Part shown: piece after piece, positions 1-8,221 of the stretch
How the letters are laid out: each line of letters begins with the position of its first letter
Position numbering within the stretch: position 1 is the stretch's first letter
From: Planctomycetaceae bacterium
GTDB lineage: Bacteria > Planctomycetota > Planctomycetia > Planctomycetales > Planctomycetaceae
NCBI GenBank assembly: GCA_021732845.1
Contig: JAKFUF010000106.1
Coordinates: 1 to 34,503 of the forward strand
Length of the DNA: 34,503 nt
Direction: 5' to 3'
Translations under genes and position numbers: made by a program
The notes under the pieces: model-generated
Databases searched by the model: none
Seen by the model: only the letters and a program-made list of their open reading frames with translations
Told to the model about the DNA's origin: nothing

Positions 1-1
1 G

Positions 2-604
2 GGGTTGGGCCGGCTGCGGGAGCTGTTCACGGCGGTCCGCGGAGCGGGGCTGGCAGAAAACCAGGTGGCTCTCGACCTGTCGATTGCCCGGGGCCTCGAT
101 TATTACACGGGCACCATCTACGAGACCTTTCTCACGGCCGACCCAAAAATCGGCAGCGTCTGTTCCGGCGGCCGCTACGACAACCTCGCGGGGCTGTTCA
201 CCAATCAGAAACTGCCCGGTGTCGGTGCCAGCCTGGGGTTGGACCGGTTGCTCGCCGCCCAGGAGACATTGGGGATGATCTCCACCAGTGCCACGCCCGC
301 CCAGATCTTCATCGTTCAGTTCGACGCCGCGCGGCTGCCGGCCTACCTCGCGCTGGGTCGGGAACTGCGTGCGGCGGGCTTCAATGTCGAGGTCTATCCC
401 GAAGCCAAACAGGTCGGCAAGCAGTTGAAGTACGCGGACAAAAAGGGGATTCCACTGGCGATCATTGCCGGCGAGAACGAGTTTGCCGCCGGTGTTTGGC
501 AAGTGAAGGACCTGCGCCAGACCAAGGTGGAGAAGGACGACAACAAGGCGTCAGTGACGACCGCGGAACTCCTGCCGCGGCTGCGGGAACTGCTGCGGAA
601 CTGA
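2..604 (+). CDS. hisS: Histidyl-tRNA synthetase, C-terminal part (cut by window start)
   Basis: HisRS charges tRNA-His with histidine in the cytoplasm. The visible 200 residues carry the HisRS-specific signatures: RGLDYYTGTIYE near residue 30 (histidine A), SGGRYDNLAG near 55 (histidine B) and GVGASLGLDRLL near 73 (class II motif 3). The remainder, from about residue 100, is the anticodon-binding domain, ending in a Leu/Arg-rich helix. The reading frame is open to the first base, so the N-terminal half with motifs 1 and 2 lies outside the window; the TTG at position 5 is not the real start. The next gene on the same strand is 495 bp away and the gap is repeat-filled, so hisS is probably not co-transcribed with it. 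The identification is secure from the motifs. Confidence 0.95.
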   Translation, partial: GLGRLRELFTAVRGAGLAENQVALDLSIARGLDYYTGTIYETFLTADPKIGSVCSGGRYDNLAGLFTNQKLPGVGASLGLDRLLAAQETLGMISTSATPAQIFIVQFDAARLPAYLALGRELRAAGFNVEVYPEAKQVGKQLKYADKKGIPLAIIAGENEFAAGVWQVKDLRQTKVEKDDNKASVTTAELLPRLRELLRN

Positions 605-717
605 GAGCTTTGGCGAGTCGAGCACATATCTGTGGTCGCCGTTGGTTCTCATAACAAAAGTGTCCGACGATGTGATAACGGACGCGTCAAGTTGGGGCTG
701 ACGTGGACTCACCATTT

Positions 718-865
718 CTTCGTTACCTTCGTTTGCTTCTGTTCCAACATCACTCAGGTCTCTACCCAGACGGCTATCTCGAAAGGTAGCGGATTGGCGG
801 CGTCCGAGGGTGAAACGCGAATGAGCCAAAAAAGTTTTGAACAGAAGGAAACAAAGGAAACGAAG
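718..865. repeat. Facing inverted pair of a 27-bp purine-rich repeat, copy A
   Basis: The minus-strand arm (718-744) and plus-strand arm (839-865) match at 24 of 27 positions when one is reverse-complemented. The arms are built from a roughly 9-nt unit resembling AAGGAAACR and translate to the spurious peptide EQKETKETK. The spacer is 94 bp. A second copy with the same geometry lies at 27749-27892. The rest of the 605-1099 gap contains no supportable gene; a short AT-rich stretch (about 893-945) is also loosely similar to sequence after the second copy (about 27955-27985). Confidence 0.8.
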
Positions 866-1099
866 TCTAGGGATCAAAGCTCACTCTTGTCGGCCATGTG
901 AGATTTCCGATGTCAACTTTGTGATTTCAAATTTCGCACTAAAAGGCTGTGATTCGAACCTTCAATTGTTTCCCGCCAGCCTTTTTGGCCCGCGCGGCGG
1001 AAGCAGGCTCGGGCAATCAACAATCGTCACGGTCTCGCGCGGATTGGCCAGACGTGATATAGTACGCGGCAGATCCCCAAACTCCATTGGAGCGAGCCA

Positions 1100-2617
1100 A
1101 TGTTGAGACGTTTTTTGCCGCGTGGATTGCTCGCGGTTCTCCTGCTGAGTTCGTGGCAGTGCATTCTCCCCGTGCCCGCCGTCGCCCGGCCGCCGAATGT
1201 GCTGTTCATCGCCATCGACGACCAGAATGACTGGGTCGGCACGCTCGGGGGACATCCGTTGGCGAAGACTCCACATCTGGACGGACTGGCTCGGCGCGGA
1301 ACGGTATTTTTGAATGCACATTGTCAGGCACCGCTGTGCAATCCGTCACGGACCAGCCTGATGCTTGGGCTGCGCCCCACGACAACCGGCGTGTATGGAC
1401 TCTCGCCATGGTTTCGGACGCTTGAGCCGTGGAAGGACCGGGTCGCGCTGCCGCAGCATTTCAAGAGTCACGGCTATGAGACACTGACGGTTGGCAAGAT
1501 CTACCACGGCGGCGTGGGCAACGCCCAACTGCGGCTCAAGGAATTTGATGTGTGGGGCAATGCCGGCGGTATTGGAGCCACGCCGCCAAAAAAGCTGATC
1601 CCGGCGACGCCCATGGGCAACCATCCGCTGATGGACTGGGGCGTGTTCCCGCACAAGGACGAGGACAAGGGAGACTATCAGGTTGCCAGTTGGGCGGTCG
1701 AACAATTGCGGGCGCGAAAGTCGTCTGACACGCCCTTCTTCCTGTCGGCCGGCTTCTTCCTCCCCCATGTGCCGTGTTTTGTGACACAGAAATGGTGGGA
1801 TCTGCACCCCGATGACGACACAATTCTGCCCGTCATCAAAGAAGACGACCGGAACGACACGCCGCGGTTCTCGTGGTACCTGCATTGGAACCTGCCTGAG
1901 CCACGCTTGAAGTGGGTGCGGGAAAACCATCAATGGCGGAACCTGGTGCATTCCTATCTGGCCAGCACCAGCTTCGTCGACGCCCAGATCGGCCGCATTC
2001 TAAAAACGCTGGAAGAGACTGGCCTGGCAGAGAACACAATTGTCGTGGTCTGGGGCGATCATGGCTGGCATCTGGGTGAGAAGGGCATCACGGGCAAGAA
2101 CACACTTTGGGAACGCTCGACGCGCGTCCCGTTGATCTTCGCCGGTCCCGGTGTCAGCACCGGCGGCCGATGTGCGCAGCCGGCCGAACTCTTGGACATG
2201 TACCCAACGCTGGCGGCGCTGTGCGGTCTCCCCGCCCGCGACGATCTGGAGGGACACAGCCTCGTGCCCCAGTTGAAAGACTCCGCGAAGGCGCGCGAGT
2301 GGCCGGCGATCACCTCGCACAATCAGGGGAACCACGCCGTCCGTTCGACCCGCTGGCGCTACATTCATTACGCCGACGGGACGGAAGAACTGTACGACAT
2401 GCAGGCCGACCCGCGGGAATGGAACAACTTGCTGGCATCCAAGCCGGTCGACACCGCTCTGGAACCCGTGCTGGCTGAGCACCGCCGGTGGCTTCCCAAG
2501 ATTGATGTGCCCCCCGCCCCCAACAGCGCCAGCCGCGTGCTGACCTATGACCCAGCCACCGATGAGGCGGTGTGGGAAGGCAAAACAGTCCGCCGGAGTG
2601 AGCCCATTCCCGAATGA
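1100..2617 (+). CDS. Exported formylglycine-dependent sulfatase (iduronate-2-sulfatase-like)
   Basis: This enzyme hydrolyses sulfate esters, probably of sulfated polysaccharide, outside the cytoplasm. Residues 1-29 form a signal peptide (MLRR, hydrophobic core, then AVA-RP). The metal-binding aspartates are in FIAIDDQND (residues 36-44). The sulfatase signature CNPSR at 80-84 contains the cysteine converted to formylglycine. GDHGWHLGE near residue 320 supplies the C-terminal metal ligands. At 505 residues the length is normal for iduronate-sulfatase-type enzymes. GGAGCG six bases upstream supports the ATG. The gene is convergent with the creatininase-family gene, 36 bp from its end. The exact substrate cannot be read from the sequence. 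A maturation enzyme (FGE or anaerobic sulfatase-maturing enzyme) is needed but not present here. Confidence 0.92.
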   Translation: MLRRFLPRGLLAVLLLSSWQCILPVPAVARPPNVLFIAIDDQNDWVGTLGGHPLAKTPHLDGLARRGTVFLNAHCQAPLCNPSRTSLMLGLRPTTTGVYGLSPWFRTLEPWKDRVALPQHFKSHGYETLTVGKIYHGGVGNAQLRLKEFDVWGNAGGIGATPPKKLIPATPMGNHPLMDWGVFPHKDEDKGDYQVASWAVEQLRARKSSDTPFFLSAGFFLPHVPCFVTQKWWDLHPDDDTILPVIKEDDRNDTPRFSWYLHWNLPEPRLKWVRENHQWRNLVHSYLASTSFVDAQIGRILKTLEETGLAENTIVVVWGDHGWHLGEKGITGKNTLWERSTRVPLIFAGPGVSTGGRCAQPAELLDMYPTLAALCGLPARDDLEGHSLVPQLKDSAKAREWPAITSHNQGNHAVRSTRWRYIHYADGTEELYDMQADPREWNNLLASKPVDTALEPVLAEHRRWLPKIDVPPAPNSASRVLTYDPATDEAVWEGKTVRRSEPIPE

Positions 2618-2653
2618 TTGGAGCAAACAGCGCCCGGGAGCCAGCGTGGAGCT

Positions 2654-3388
2654 TTACGGGTGGAACGGCGGAATGGCGATGACGTTTTTGCCATTGATCA
2701 TCGCCTGGATGTACTTGGCGACTTCGTCGACGAGAGCGTCAATCAGGATCTGGCCGGTTTCGGCGGTGGCCTCAAGGGGCTCCTGGTCGGCCTGATCCTG
2801 CATCGCGCCGTGGCGGACATTCTCGGGGAACGCGGCCAGGGCGAAGGCCGTCTCAAACTCCTGCGCGTGGCCCGGCCAGCGCTTGGTCTTGAGGGTGCTC
2901 TCGGCAAGTTCTTTGGGCAGCAAATCCCAGTAGGAGATGAACTGCAGGTTGCATTCAAAATGCTGGAGGAACTGGCCCCACATGCCATTGCAGGGCGCGA
3001 CATTTCCGCCGTGGCCGTTCAGCACGAGGATGTTGCGAAAGCCGGCGTGATGCATGCTGCGGATCGTGTCGAACAACACCCCCAGCCAGCTTCCGGGCAT
3101 GGCAGTCAGCGTGCCGATGTGCCGCATGTGGTGCTCGCTGATGCCGATGTTCATCGACGGAGCCACAATGGCGCTGGGCTGCACGCGGATCGCGGACAAT
3201 GTGGCGATGTGCATGACACTGGCCCAGTCATGCTCCATCGCCAGATGTTCGAGATGCTGTTCCGTGGCAGCCACCGGGATGATGCAGGCCTTGAGTTCTC
3301 CCCGCTGCATCCGTTCGCGAAACTCCCGGCGCGTGTGCTTGTGCAGCAGCACGCGCTGAACCTCGGCCTCTGTGGGAGCATTGCTCAT
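2654..3388 (-). CDS. Creatininase-family amidohydrolase
   Basis: This is a cytoplasmic metal-dependent hydrolase of the creatininase superfamily, whose members open cyclic amides (creatinine, N-formylamino-pyrimidine intermediates, F420-related compounds). The N-terminal ligand motif EQHLEHLAMEHD lies near residues 30-41, and the strand-turn NILVLNGHGGN near 116-126 carries the family HGGN motif. The length of 244 residues fits the family. The ATG at 3388 begins the recognisable domain; the longer open frame upstream overlaps secDF and is ignored. It follows secDF by 22 bp on the same strand, so co-transcription is likely, but no functional link to protein export is known. Substrate unknown. 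Confidence 0.85.
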   Translation of the reverse strand: MSNAPTEAEVQRVLLHKHTRREFRERMQRGELKACIIPVAATEQHLEHLAMEHDWASVMHIATLSAIRVQPSAIVAPSMNIGISEHHMRHIGTLTAMPGSWLGVLFDTIRSMHHAGFRNILVLNGHGGNVAPCNGMWGQFLQHFECNLQFISYWDLLPKELAESTLKTKRWPGHAQEFETAFALAAFPENVRHGAMQDQADQEPLEATAETGQILIDALVDEVAKYIQAMINGKNVIAIPPFHP

Positions 3389-3410
3389 TCGCTGGATCCC
3401 GCCGGAAATG

Positions 3411-6400
3411 TCACTTGGAAGCGGCGACGACTGCCTTGGGGGCCGGAGCACCGACCTTGCCCAATTCCGTGCGTTCGGTGAGCCACAGAACGATCGGGTT
3501 GGCGATAAAGATCGTGCTGTAGGTACCGGCAAGGCAGCCCATGAGCATGGTGAAGGCGAACCCGTGGATGCCTTCGCCACCCAACACGTACAGAATCAGC
3601 ACCGTCAGGATCACTGTCAGCGTCGTCAGCAGGGTGCGGCTCAAAGTCTGGTTCACGGCCAGGTTGATCATGTCGCGGTTGACCCGCGGGGCCTTCCCCT
3701 TGAGTTCGCGGAGCCGGTCGAAGATCACGATCGTGTCATTCAGCGAGTAGCCAACGATCGTCAAGAACGCCGCGACGATGGCCATGTTGATCTTGAAATC
3801 GTCCAGCATGAGCAACGGACCGATGGGGGTGTAAGAGAGGTACGCCCCGAGCGACAGCATTCCGAGGGCCACGAGCACGTCGTGGGCCAGCGCGACAACC
3901 GCTGCGATGCCGTAGATCACCGTGTCAAAGCGGAACCAGATGTAAACCACCAGGGCGATAAGGCTGAGAACGATGGCCGCCACCGCATACATCTTGGTTT
4001 CTTCGGCGACCGAGGTCGCGAACGTGGTCAGTTCATCAAAGATCGGCTTCTGGTCCATCTGCTCGCGGACCCCTTTGAGGGCGGCCTCAAGTTTGTCCGG
4101 GGAAATCTGCGAGGTGGTGGACAGGCGCATCGCACTGTAGAGCTTGACCTGTCCCTCGGCGGTTTTGGTTCCCGCGCCCTCCAGCCCCTCCAGCTTGAAC
4201 TGCGAACCAGGGTCGGCAATTGCCTGCTTCAGAAGCGCGTCCGACAAGTACCGGCTGACGGTGGCCGGCGCGATGTCCTCCTCTTTGCCCTGCGCGGTGA
4301 AGGAGAGCTTGGTTTCGCTTCCGCCCGCGAACGGATTGGCGGACGCGGTGGCCTCCTTGTCGTCTTTCTTCTCGTCGTCCTTCTTGGCATCGGCGGCCTT
4401 CTCGTCGCCAGCTTTCGGCTTGGCCGCGGCAATGGTCGTCAAAGGCGTATATGCCAGTTTGTACTTCTTCAGTTTTTCCGAAAAGGCGTCGTTGATTCGC
4501 TTTTCCACGACTTCAGCGCTTTGCTCGGTGGTCCGAAGCCGGAACCGAGTGCCGGTTGTGCCCACATTGGACTCACCCAGCAGCGTGAGCCGTTCCAGCG
4601 TCAGATCGACGTTGCCGAAGGAATCCTTGAGTTTCTTGCGGACGGCATCCGTCTCCGTCGCCTCGTTGAACTGCATCGTGACCATCGTGCCGCCGCTGAA
4701 ATCGATGTCGTAGTTTGAGGTGCCGCGGGCGATGAACGCGATGAGTCCCGCCGCGATCAGCGCCACGGAGCCGATGCTGGTGACGAACTGCATGTTGATG
4801 AAATCGATATTGGTTTTGCGGATCGCCTGGAACATGTGCAGCTTTTTGATGAGGCGGCCGCGTTCCATGACAGTCAGCACCACGCGGCTGACAAAGACGG
4901 CCGTGAACAGGTTCATCACCAGGCCGATGAACAGCGAGACGGCGAAGCCTTTGACCTGTTCCGTGCCGATGACATACAGGATCAAAGCCGTGATGATCGT
5001 CGACAAGTTGGAGTCGATGATGGCGCTGAGTGCCTTGTCGAAGCCGTTGTGAATGGCCATGCGGAGGCTGGCCCCGCGCTCCTGCTCCTCGCGGATGCGT
5101 TCATAAATGAGCACGTTGGCATCGACCGCCATGCCGGCGCTGAGCACCAGGCCCGCCAAACCGGGAAGGGTGAAAGCGGCATCCAGAATCGACATGGAGG
5201 CGGCAATGAACAGCAGGTTGAGCATCATGGCAAAGTCGGCCACGGCTCCCGCCAACAGGTAATAACCGCCCATGAAGGCCACCACCACGAGGGCGGCAAC
5301 CCACAAGGCCAGCATCCCTTTGCGGGTGACGTCCGCACCCAGGGTGGGGCTGACCGAGAATTCAGAGATCGGCGTTTTGATCAATTCGACCGGCAGCGCG
5401 CCAGCGTTGAGGATGTCGACGAGCTTGTTGACCTCCTTCGCGGTGCCCATGCCGGTGATCTGTCCGCTGCTGGAGATCACCGCGCCGATCGTGGGGGCGT
5501 TGCGGACTTCGTCATTGAGCACCACGGCCAGGTAACGGTCGACACCCCGTGAGCCATCCGAGCTTGTCGACTTGTTTCTGCTGGTCAGCGCGGCGAAGCG
5601 CGACGCCCCCTCGCTGTTGAAATTGAAGTTCACGGCGGGTTGGGCATAGCGGTCCATGCCTGGGGTGACCCTGGTGAGGAACCGACCGGTGACACGGTCC
5701 TCTTCCGGACTCTGCAGCACCAGCACCTCAGTGTAGCCAGCGTAGCGCTCGCGTTTCGACGGCCGGGTGGCGATCTGGTCGTTCCCCAGGAATTGGTGGC
5801 CTGGCTCCGGCTTTCCGTCGTCTCCGGTTTTCACCATGGGGAGCCACATCGCAACGACTTCGCCCGTTTCGGGGTCGGTGACAACCGTGGAATCCGGATT
5901 CGCCAGCCCCTCGCTGAGGATGTCAAAATCCGAAAAGGGGTGCGTGGAGCCGCCGTGGTCAGCCTTGTTCGCGACAATTGCAAACTCAAGTTTTCCCAAG
6001 TTCAGGATACTGTCTTTAACTTCCTGAACGGCTGCGGGGTCGGCACCGGGAACGATGATTTCAATCTTGTCGAGACCCACCTGGCGGATCACAGTTTCCT
6101 TCGTGCCGGCGGGATTGATGCGCTTGGCGACTTGAGCCACCAGTTGCGTCATTTTCTCCGGTGTGACGGCCTTGCCTTCGATATCCTTTTGGTTCGCCTG
6201 ATAGATCAGGTTGGTTCCGCCGGCCAGGTCGATGCCATACTTGAGGGCCTCGCCGGCGCGGGTGATGTCAAACGTGCTGCGTTGGACCAGCAGCACGTCT
6301 TTGTTGGCGGAGAGCACCGGCTCGCCGTTTTCGATCTGCCATTGCGTGCGTGGAATCCGCGCCTGCTTGACCGGGAGTTTCGTCTCGCGCTGCGCACCGT

Positions 6401-6635
6401 TTTCGACGGCGGCCCGGGAAACATACGTGCCATCTTCCAACTGCCAGGCAAAAGTGTCGGTTCGGTACACTTGGTTGGCGAAGGGCACCAACCCGATGAA
6501 CAGCGAGACGAGCACGACCCAAACCCGCATCACCATGTCGGGCAGGCGCAGCGATTTGGTGATGAGCAACGCCAATCCATAGGGGATCGCGAAGACCATC
6601 AGCAGTTTGATCGCCAATAAAACGAAGTCACTCAT
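3411..6635 (-). CDS. secDF: SecD-SecF fusion, protein export membrane protein
   Basis: SecDF uses the proton gradient to pull secreted proteins through SecYEG on the outer face of the membrane. In one 1074-residue chain, SecD comes first: TM1, the GIDLAGGTNLIYQ motif, a large periplasmic domain, then a five-TM block with GMAVDANVLIYERIREE. SecF follows with YDIDFSGGTMV and a second five-TM block containing SLNDTIVIFDRLRE. The SecF periplasmic region contains a Lys/Asp/Glu-rich low-complexity insert (AADAKKDDEKKDDKE, forward positions about 4330-4420). The ATG at 6635 (MSDFVLLAIK) has GGGA eight bases upstream and directly precedes TM1; an upstream TTG at 6722 is less likely. yajC and tgt, frequent neighbours of secD, are absent here. 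Confidence 0.95.
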   Translation of the reverse strand: MSDFVLLAIKLLMVFAIPYGLALLITKSLRLPDMVMRVWVVLVSLFIGLVPFANQVYRTDTFAWQLEDGTYVSRAAVENGAQRETKLPVKQARIPRTQWQIENGEPVLSANKDVLLVQRSTFDITRAGEALKYGIDLAGGTNLIYQANQKDIEGKAVTPEKMTQLVAQVAKRINPAGTKETVIRQVGLDKIEIIVPGADPAAVQEVKDSILNLGKLEFAIVANKADHGGSTHPFSDFDILSEGLANPDSTVVTDPETGEVVAMWLPMVKTGDDGKPEPGHQFLGNDQIATRPSKRERYAGYTEVLVLQSPEEDRVTGRFLTRVTPGMDRYAQPAVNFNFNSEGASRFAALTSRNKSTSSDGSRGVDRYLAVVLNDEVRNAPTIGAVISSSGQITGMGTAKEVNKLVDILNAGALPVELIKTPISEFSVSPTLGADVTRKGMLALWVAALVVVAFMGGYYLLAGAVADFAMMLNLLFIAASMSILDAAFTLPGLAGLVLSAGMAVDANVLIYERIREEQERGASLRMAIHNGFDKALSAIIDSNLSTIITALILYVIGTEQVKGFAVSLFIGLVMNLFTAVFVSRVVLTVMERGRLIKKLHMFQAIRKTNIDFINMQFVTSIGSVALIAAGLIAFIARGTSNYDIDFSGGTMVTMQFNEATETDAVRKKLKDSFGNVDLTLERLTLLGESNVGTTGTRFRLRTTEQSAEVVEKRINDAFSEKLKKYKLAYTPLTTIAAAKPKAGDEKAADAKKDDEKKDDKEATASANPFAGGSETKLSFTAQGKEEDIAPATVSRYLSDALLKQAIADPGSQFKLEGLEGAGTKTAEGQVKLYSAMRLSTTSQISPDKLEAALKGVREQMDQKPIFDELTTFATSVAEETKMYAVAAIVLSLIALVVYIWFRFDTVIYGIAAVVALAHDVLVALGMLSLGAYLSYTPIGPLLMLDDFKINMAIVAAFLTIVGYSLNDTIVIFDRLRELKGKAPRVNRDMINLAVNQTLSRTLLTTLTVILTVLILYVLGGEGIHGFAFTMLMGCLAGTYSTIFIANPIVLWLTERTELGKVGAPAPKAVVAASK

Positions 6636-6864
6636 CGAAATTTCCCAGCGAAAATCACCGACCCGAAACGTGAGGAGCGCGCCGCCATCGCCGGAGCTGC
6701 CGATCCGTGCAACTCCCTGCAAGGAAATGGCTTAAAGCCCTACGGCCCGCGAAATCCGGCCAAATGCCGGATCGTAACTGCTCAGCCGACAAAGCGGCCC
6801 CTCACGATAGACACCCCGCGCATTCGACGCAAGGGGAACCGCCGTCAAACCTAAGCGATCCTGC

Positions 6865-6881
6865 GCGACCCGCAGGGTCGC
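6865..6881 (-). terminator. Short GC hairpin after the secretin-domain gene
   Basis: GCGACCC and GGGTCGC form a perfect 7-bp stem with a 3-nt loop, 13 bp past the end of the minus-strand gene. There is no U-tract, so this is at best a weak or Rho-assisted terminator. The remaining 230 bp up to secDF show no gene. Confidence 0.25.
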
Positions 6882-6894
6882 CTCAAACGGCCGC

Positions 6895-7929
6895 TCACTC
6901 GCCCTGCGTCTTCACCCGTTCGCGGAGCAATTCCAGTTCAAGCTGCAGCCGCTGAATGCCCGCCAAGATTTGCCCCTCATCGCGGCTCGACTCGGCCGTG
7001 GCTGCGCCGGCATCGACGACAGCATGCCCCACAGCTTCGCCCGGTCGGACTGTCGGTGCCGGCACAGGCTGGGTGACAGGCTTCACGCTCACGGTCACGA
7101 GGCTCACGCCCGGCTGGTGCGGCACCGCGGCGAGGGGAGGCCCCTCACGAGTGGAGAGCGCGGCGCTCGGTACGTCAGTCGGCTCAACGATCCGCGGGGT
7201 GACCACCACCAGTTCGCGGCGGTTTTCGCCGGAGACGGACAGCATCGCCAGGCTTTGGGCACCAGGCACATCCGCCTGGAATTGCCACTTCCGGGAGACA
7301 AGGCCCGGCACAACGGCGTCGTTGACCTTCACGGTCTGTGAGAAGTCCCGCTGGGAGTTCTCGACCGCCACATCAAGGCGAATGTTCCCGTCCGCTTGGA
7401 CGGTGGGGGTGGCGCAGATGGTGGTTCCAAACGCGCGGTATTCGATCACCCGGCCGCCGTTCTGAGCCACCGGGATTTCGCCCCCGCTCAGGAAATTGCC
7501 CTGCCGCCCGCTCTGCACCAGCAGTGCCGGCTCGGCCAGGATCTTTCCCGACTTCGTGGCTCGCAGCCAGGTCAGATGGGCCTCGAGCACACTGGTGTTG
7601 AAGCAGCCGACGCGCGAGGTCCCTTCTCGTTCCGGCTTGGCCAGATCACCCAGGAGTTCTTCGATGCGCAGACCCTGCTCGCGCAGCTTGTCCAGGTGCA
7701 GTTCCACCAGTTTGACCTGGAGTTGAACCTGGACTTCACGCCCGTTGACCACAGCCACCGTCCTGGCGTTGACGGGGCTCGCGCTCACCACAAACCGGGG
7801 AGCCAGCGCCCGGGTTGAAGCCGGCTCGTCCGCATAGGTGCGGCTGCCCTGAAGATTACCCAGGACGCACAGCGCCCCGACGCTGGCCACGGATACCAAA
7901 CTGATCCCAATGATCGACACACGCTGCAT
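6895..7929 (-). CDS. Short secretin-domain (type II/III secretion) exported protein
   Basis: A 344-residue exported protein. A signal peptide or anchor covers residues 1-22 (IGISLVSVASVGALCVLG). The middle carries the secretin signature: VQVQLQVKLVEL near residue 65, then GKILAEPALLVQSGRQGNFLSGGEIPV-type sequence near 125-150, and RELVVVTPRIVEP near 240. The pattern matches the core of secretins that form outer-membrane pores for type II/IV systems. The protein is much shorter than a usual secretin (500-700 residues), lacks recognisable N-domains, and ends in a Pro-rich linker plus a short predicted coiled coil (ILAGIQRLQLELELLRERVK). The ATG at 7929 has a strong GGGGGG Shine-Dalgarno stretch. 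No pilus or type II genes are adjacent. It may assemble with partners encoded elsewhere. Confidence 0.75.
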   Translation of the reverse strand: MQRVSIIGISLVSVASVGALCVLGNLQGSRTYADEPASTRALAPRFVVSASPVNARTVAVVNGREVQVQLQVKLVELHLDKLREQGLRIEELLGDLAKPEREGTSRVGCFNTSVLEAHLTWLRATKSGKILAEPALLVQSGRQGNFLSGGEIPVAQNGGRVIEYRAFGTTICATPTVQADGNIRLDVAVENSQRDFSQTVKVNDAVVPGLVSRKWQFQADVPGAQSLAMLSVSGENRRELVVVTPRIVEPTDVPSAALSTREGPPLAAVPHQPGVSLVTVSVKPVTQPVPAPTVRPGEAVGHAVVDAGAATAESSRDEGQILAGIQRLQLELELLRERVKTQGE

Positions 7930-8221
7930 GATTCCCCCCCCATCCCTGAAACCATCGGCCAAATGGCCTTGTCGCACAGTTCTCCTGCGCTGGCGCGGGT
8001 TCTAGCATCACCTGCTGAAACAGGTCAACGGCAGTTTTGCGGCGAAAATTCTGTAGATCTGCAAGTATTCGTCCGTAGCTCGGATCCGATCCACACTGAC
8101 CGACCGCAGAAGCTGCTTCGGGACGCAAATTTGCTGCCCTCGGGCCACCGGCTTTCCGCTTTCTGGTCTCCGCTTTACAATACCCCCTCACCCGCCCCCT
8201 TCCGCCTGTTTCGACACCTCA

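Noticed and set aside
940-975. Minus-strand GGTTCGAATC resembling a tRNA T-loop
   Set aside because: The flanking bases do not form a T-stem and no acceptor, D or anticodon arm can be drawn around it.
3372-4718. Long plus-strand open frame (448 codons) opposite secDF
   Set aside because: It is the antisense shadow of a conserved membrane protein; its product is rich in His/Arg/Gln/Asp and matches no family.
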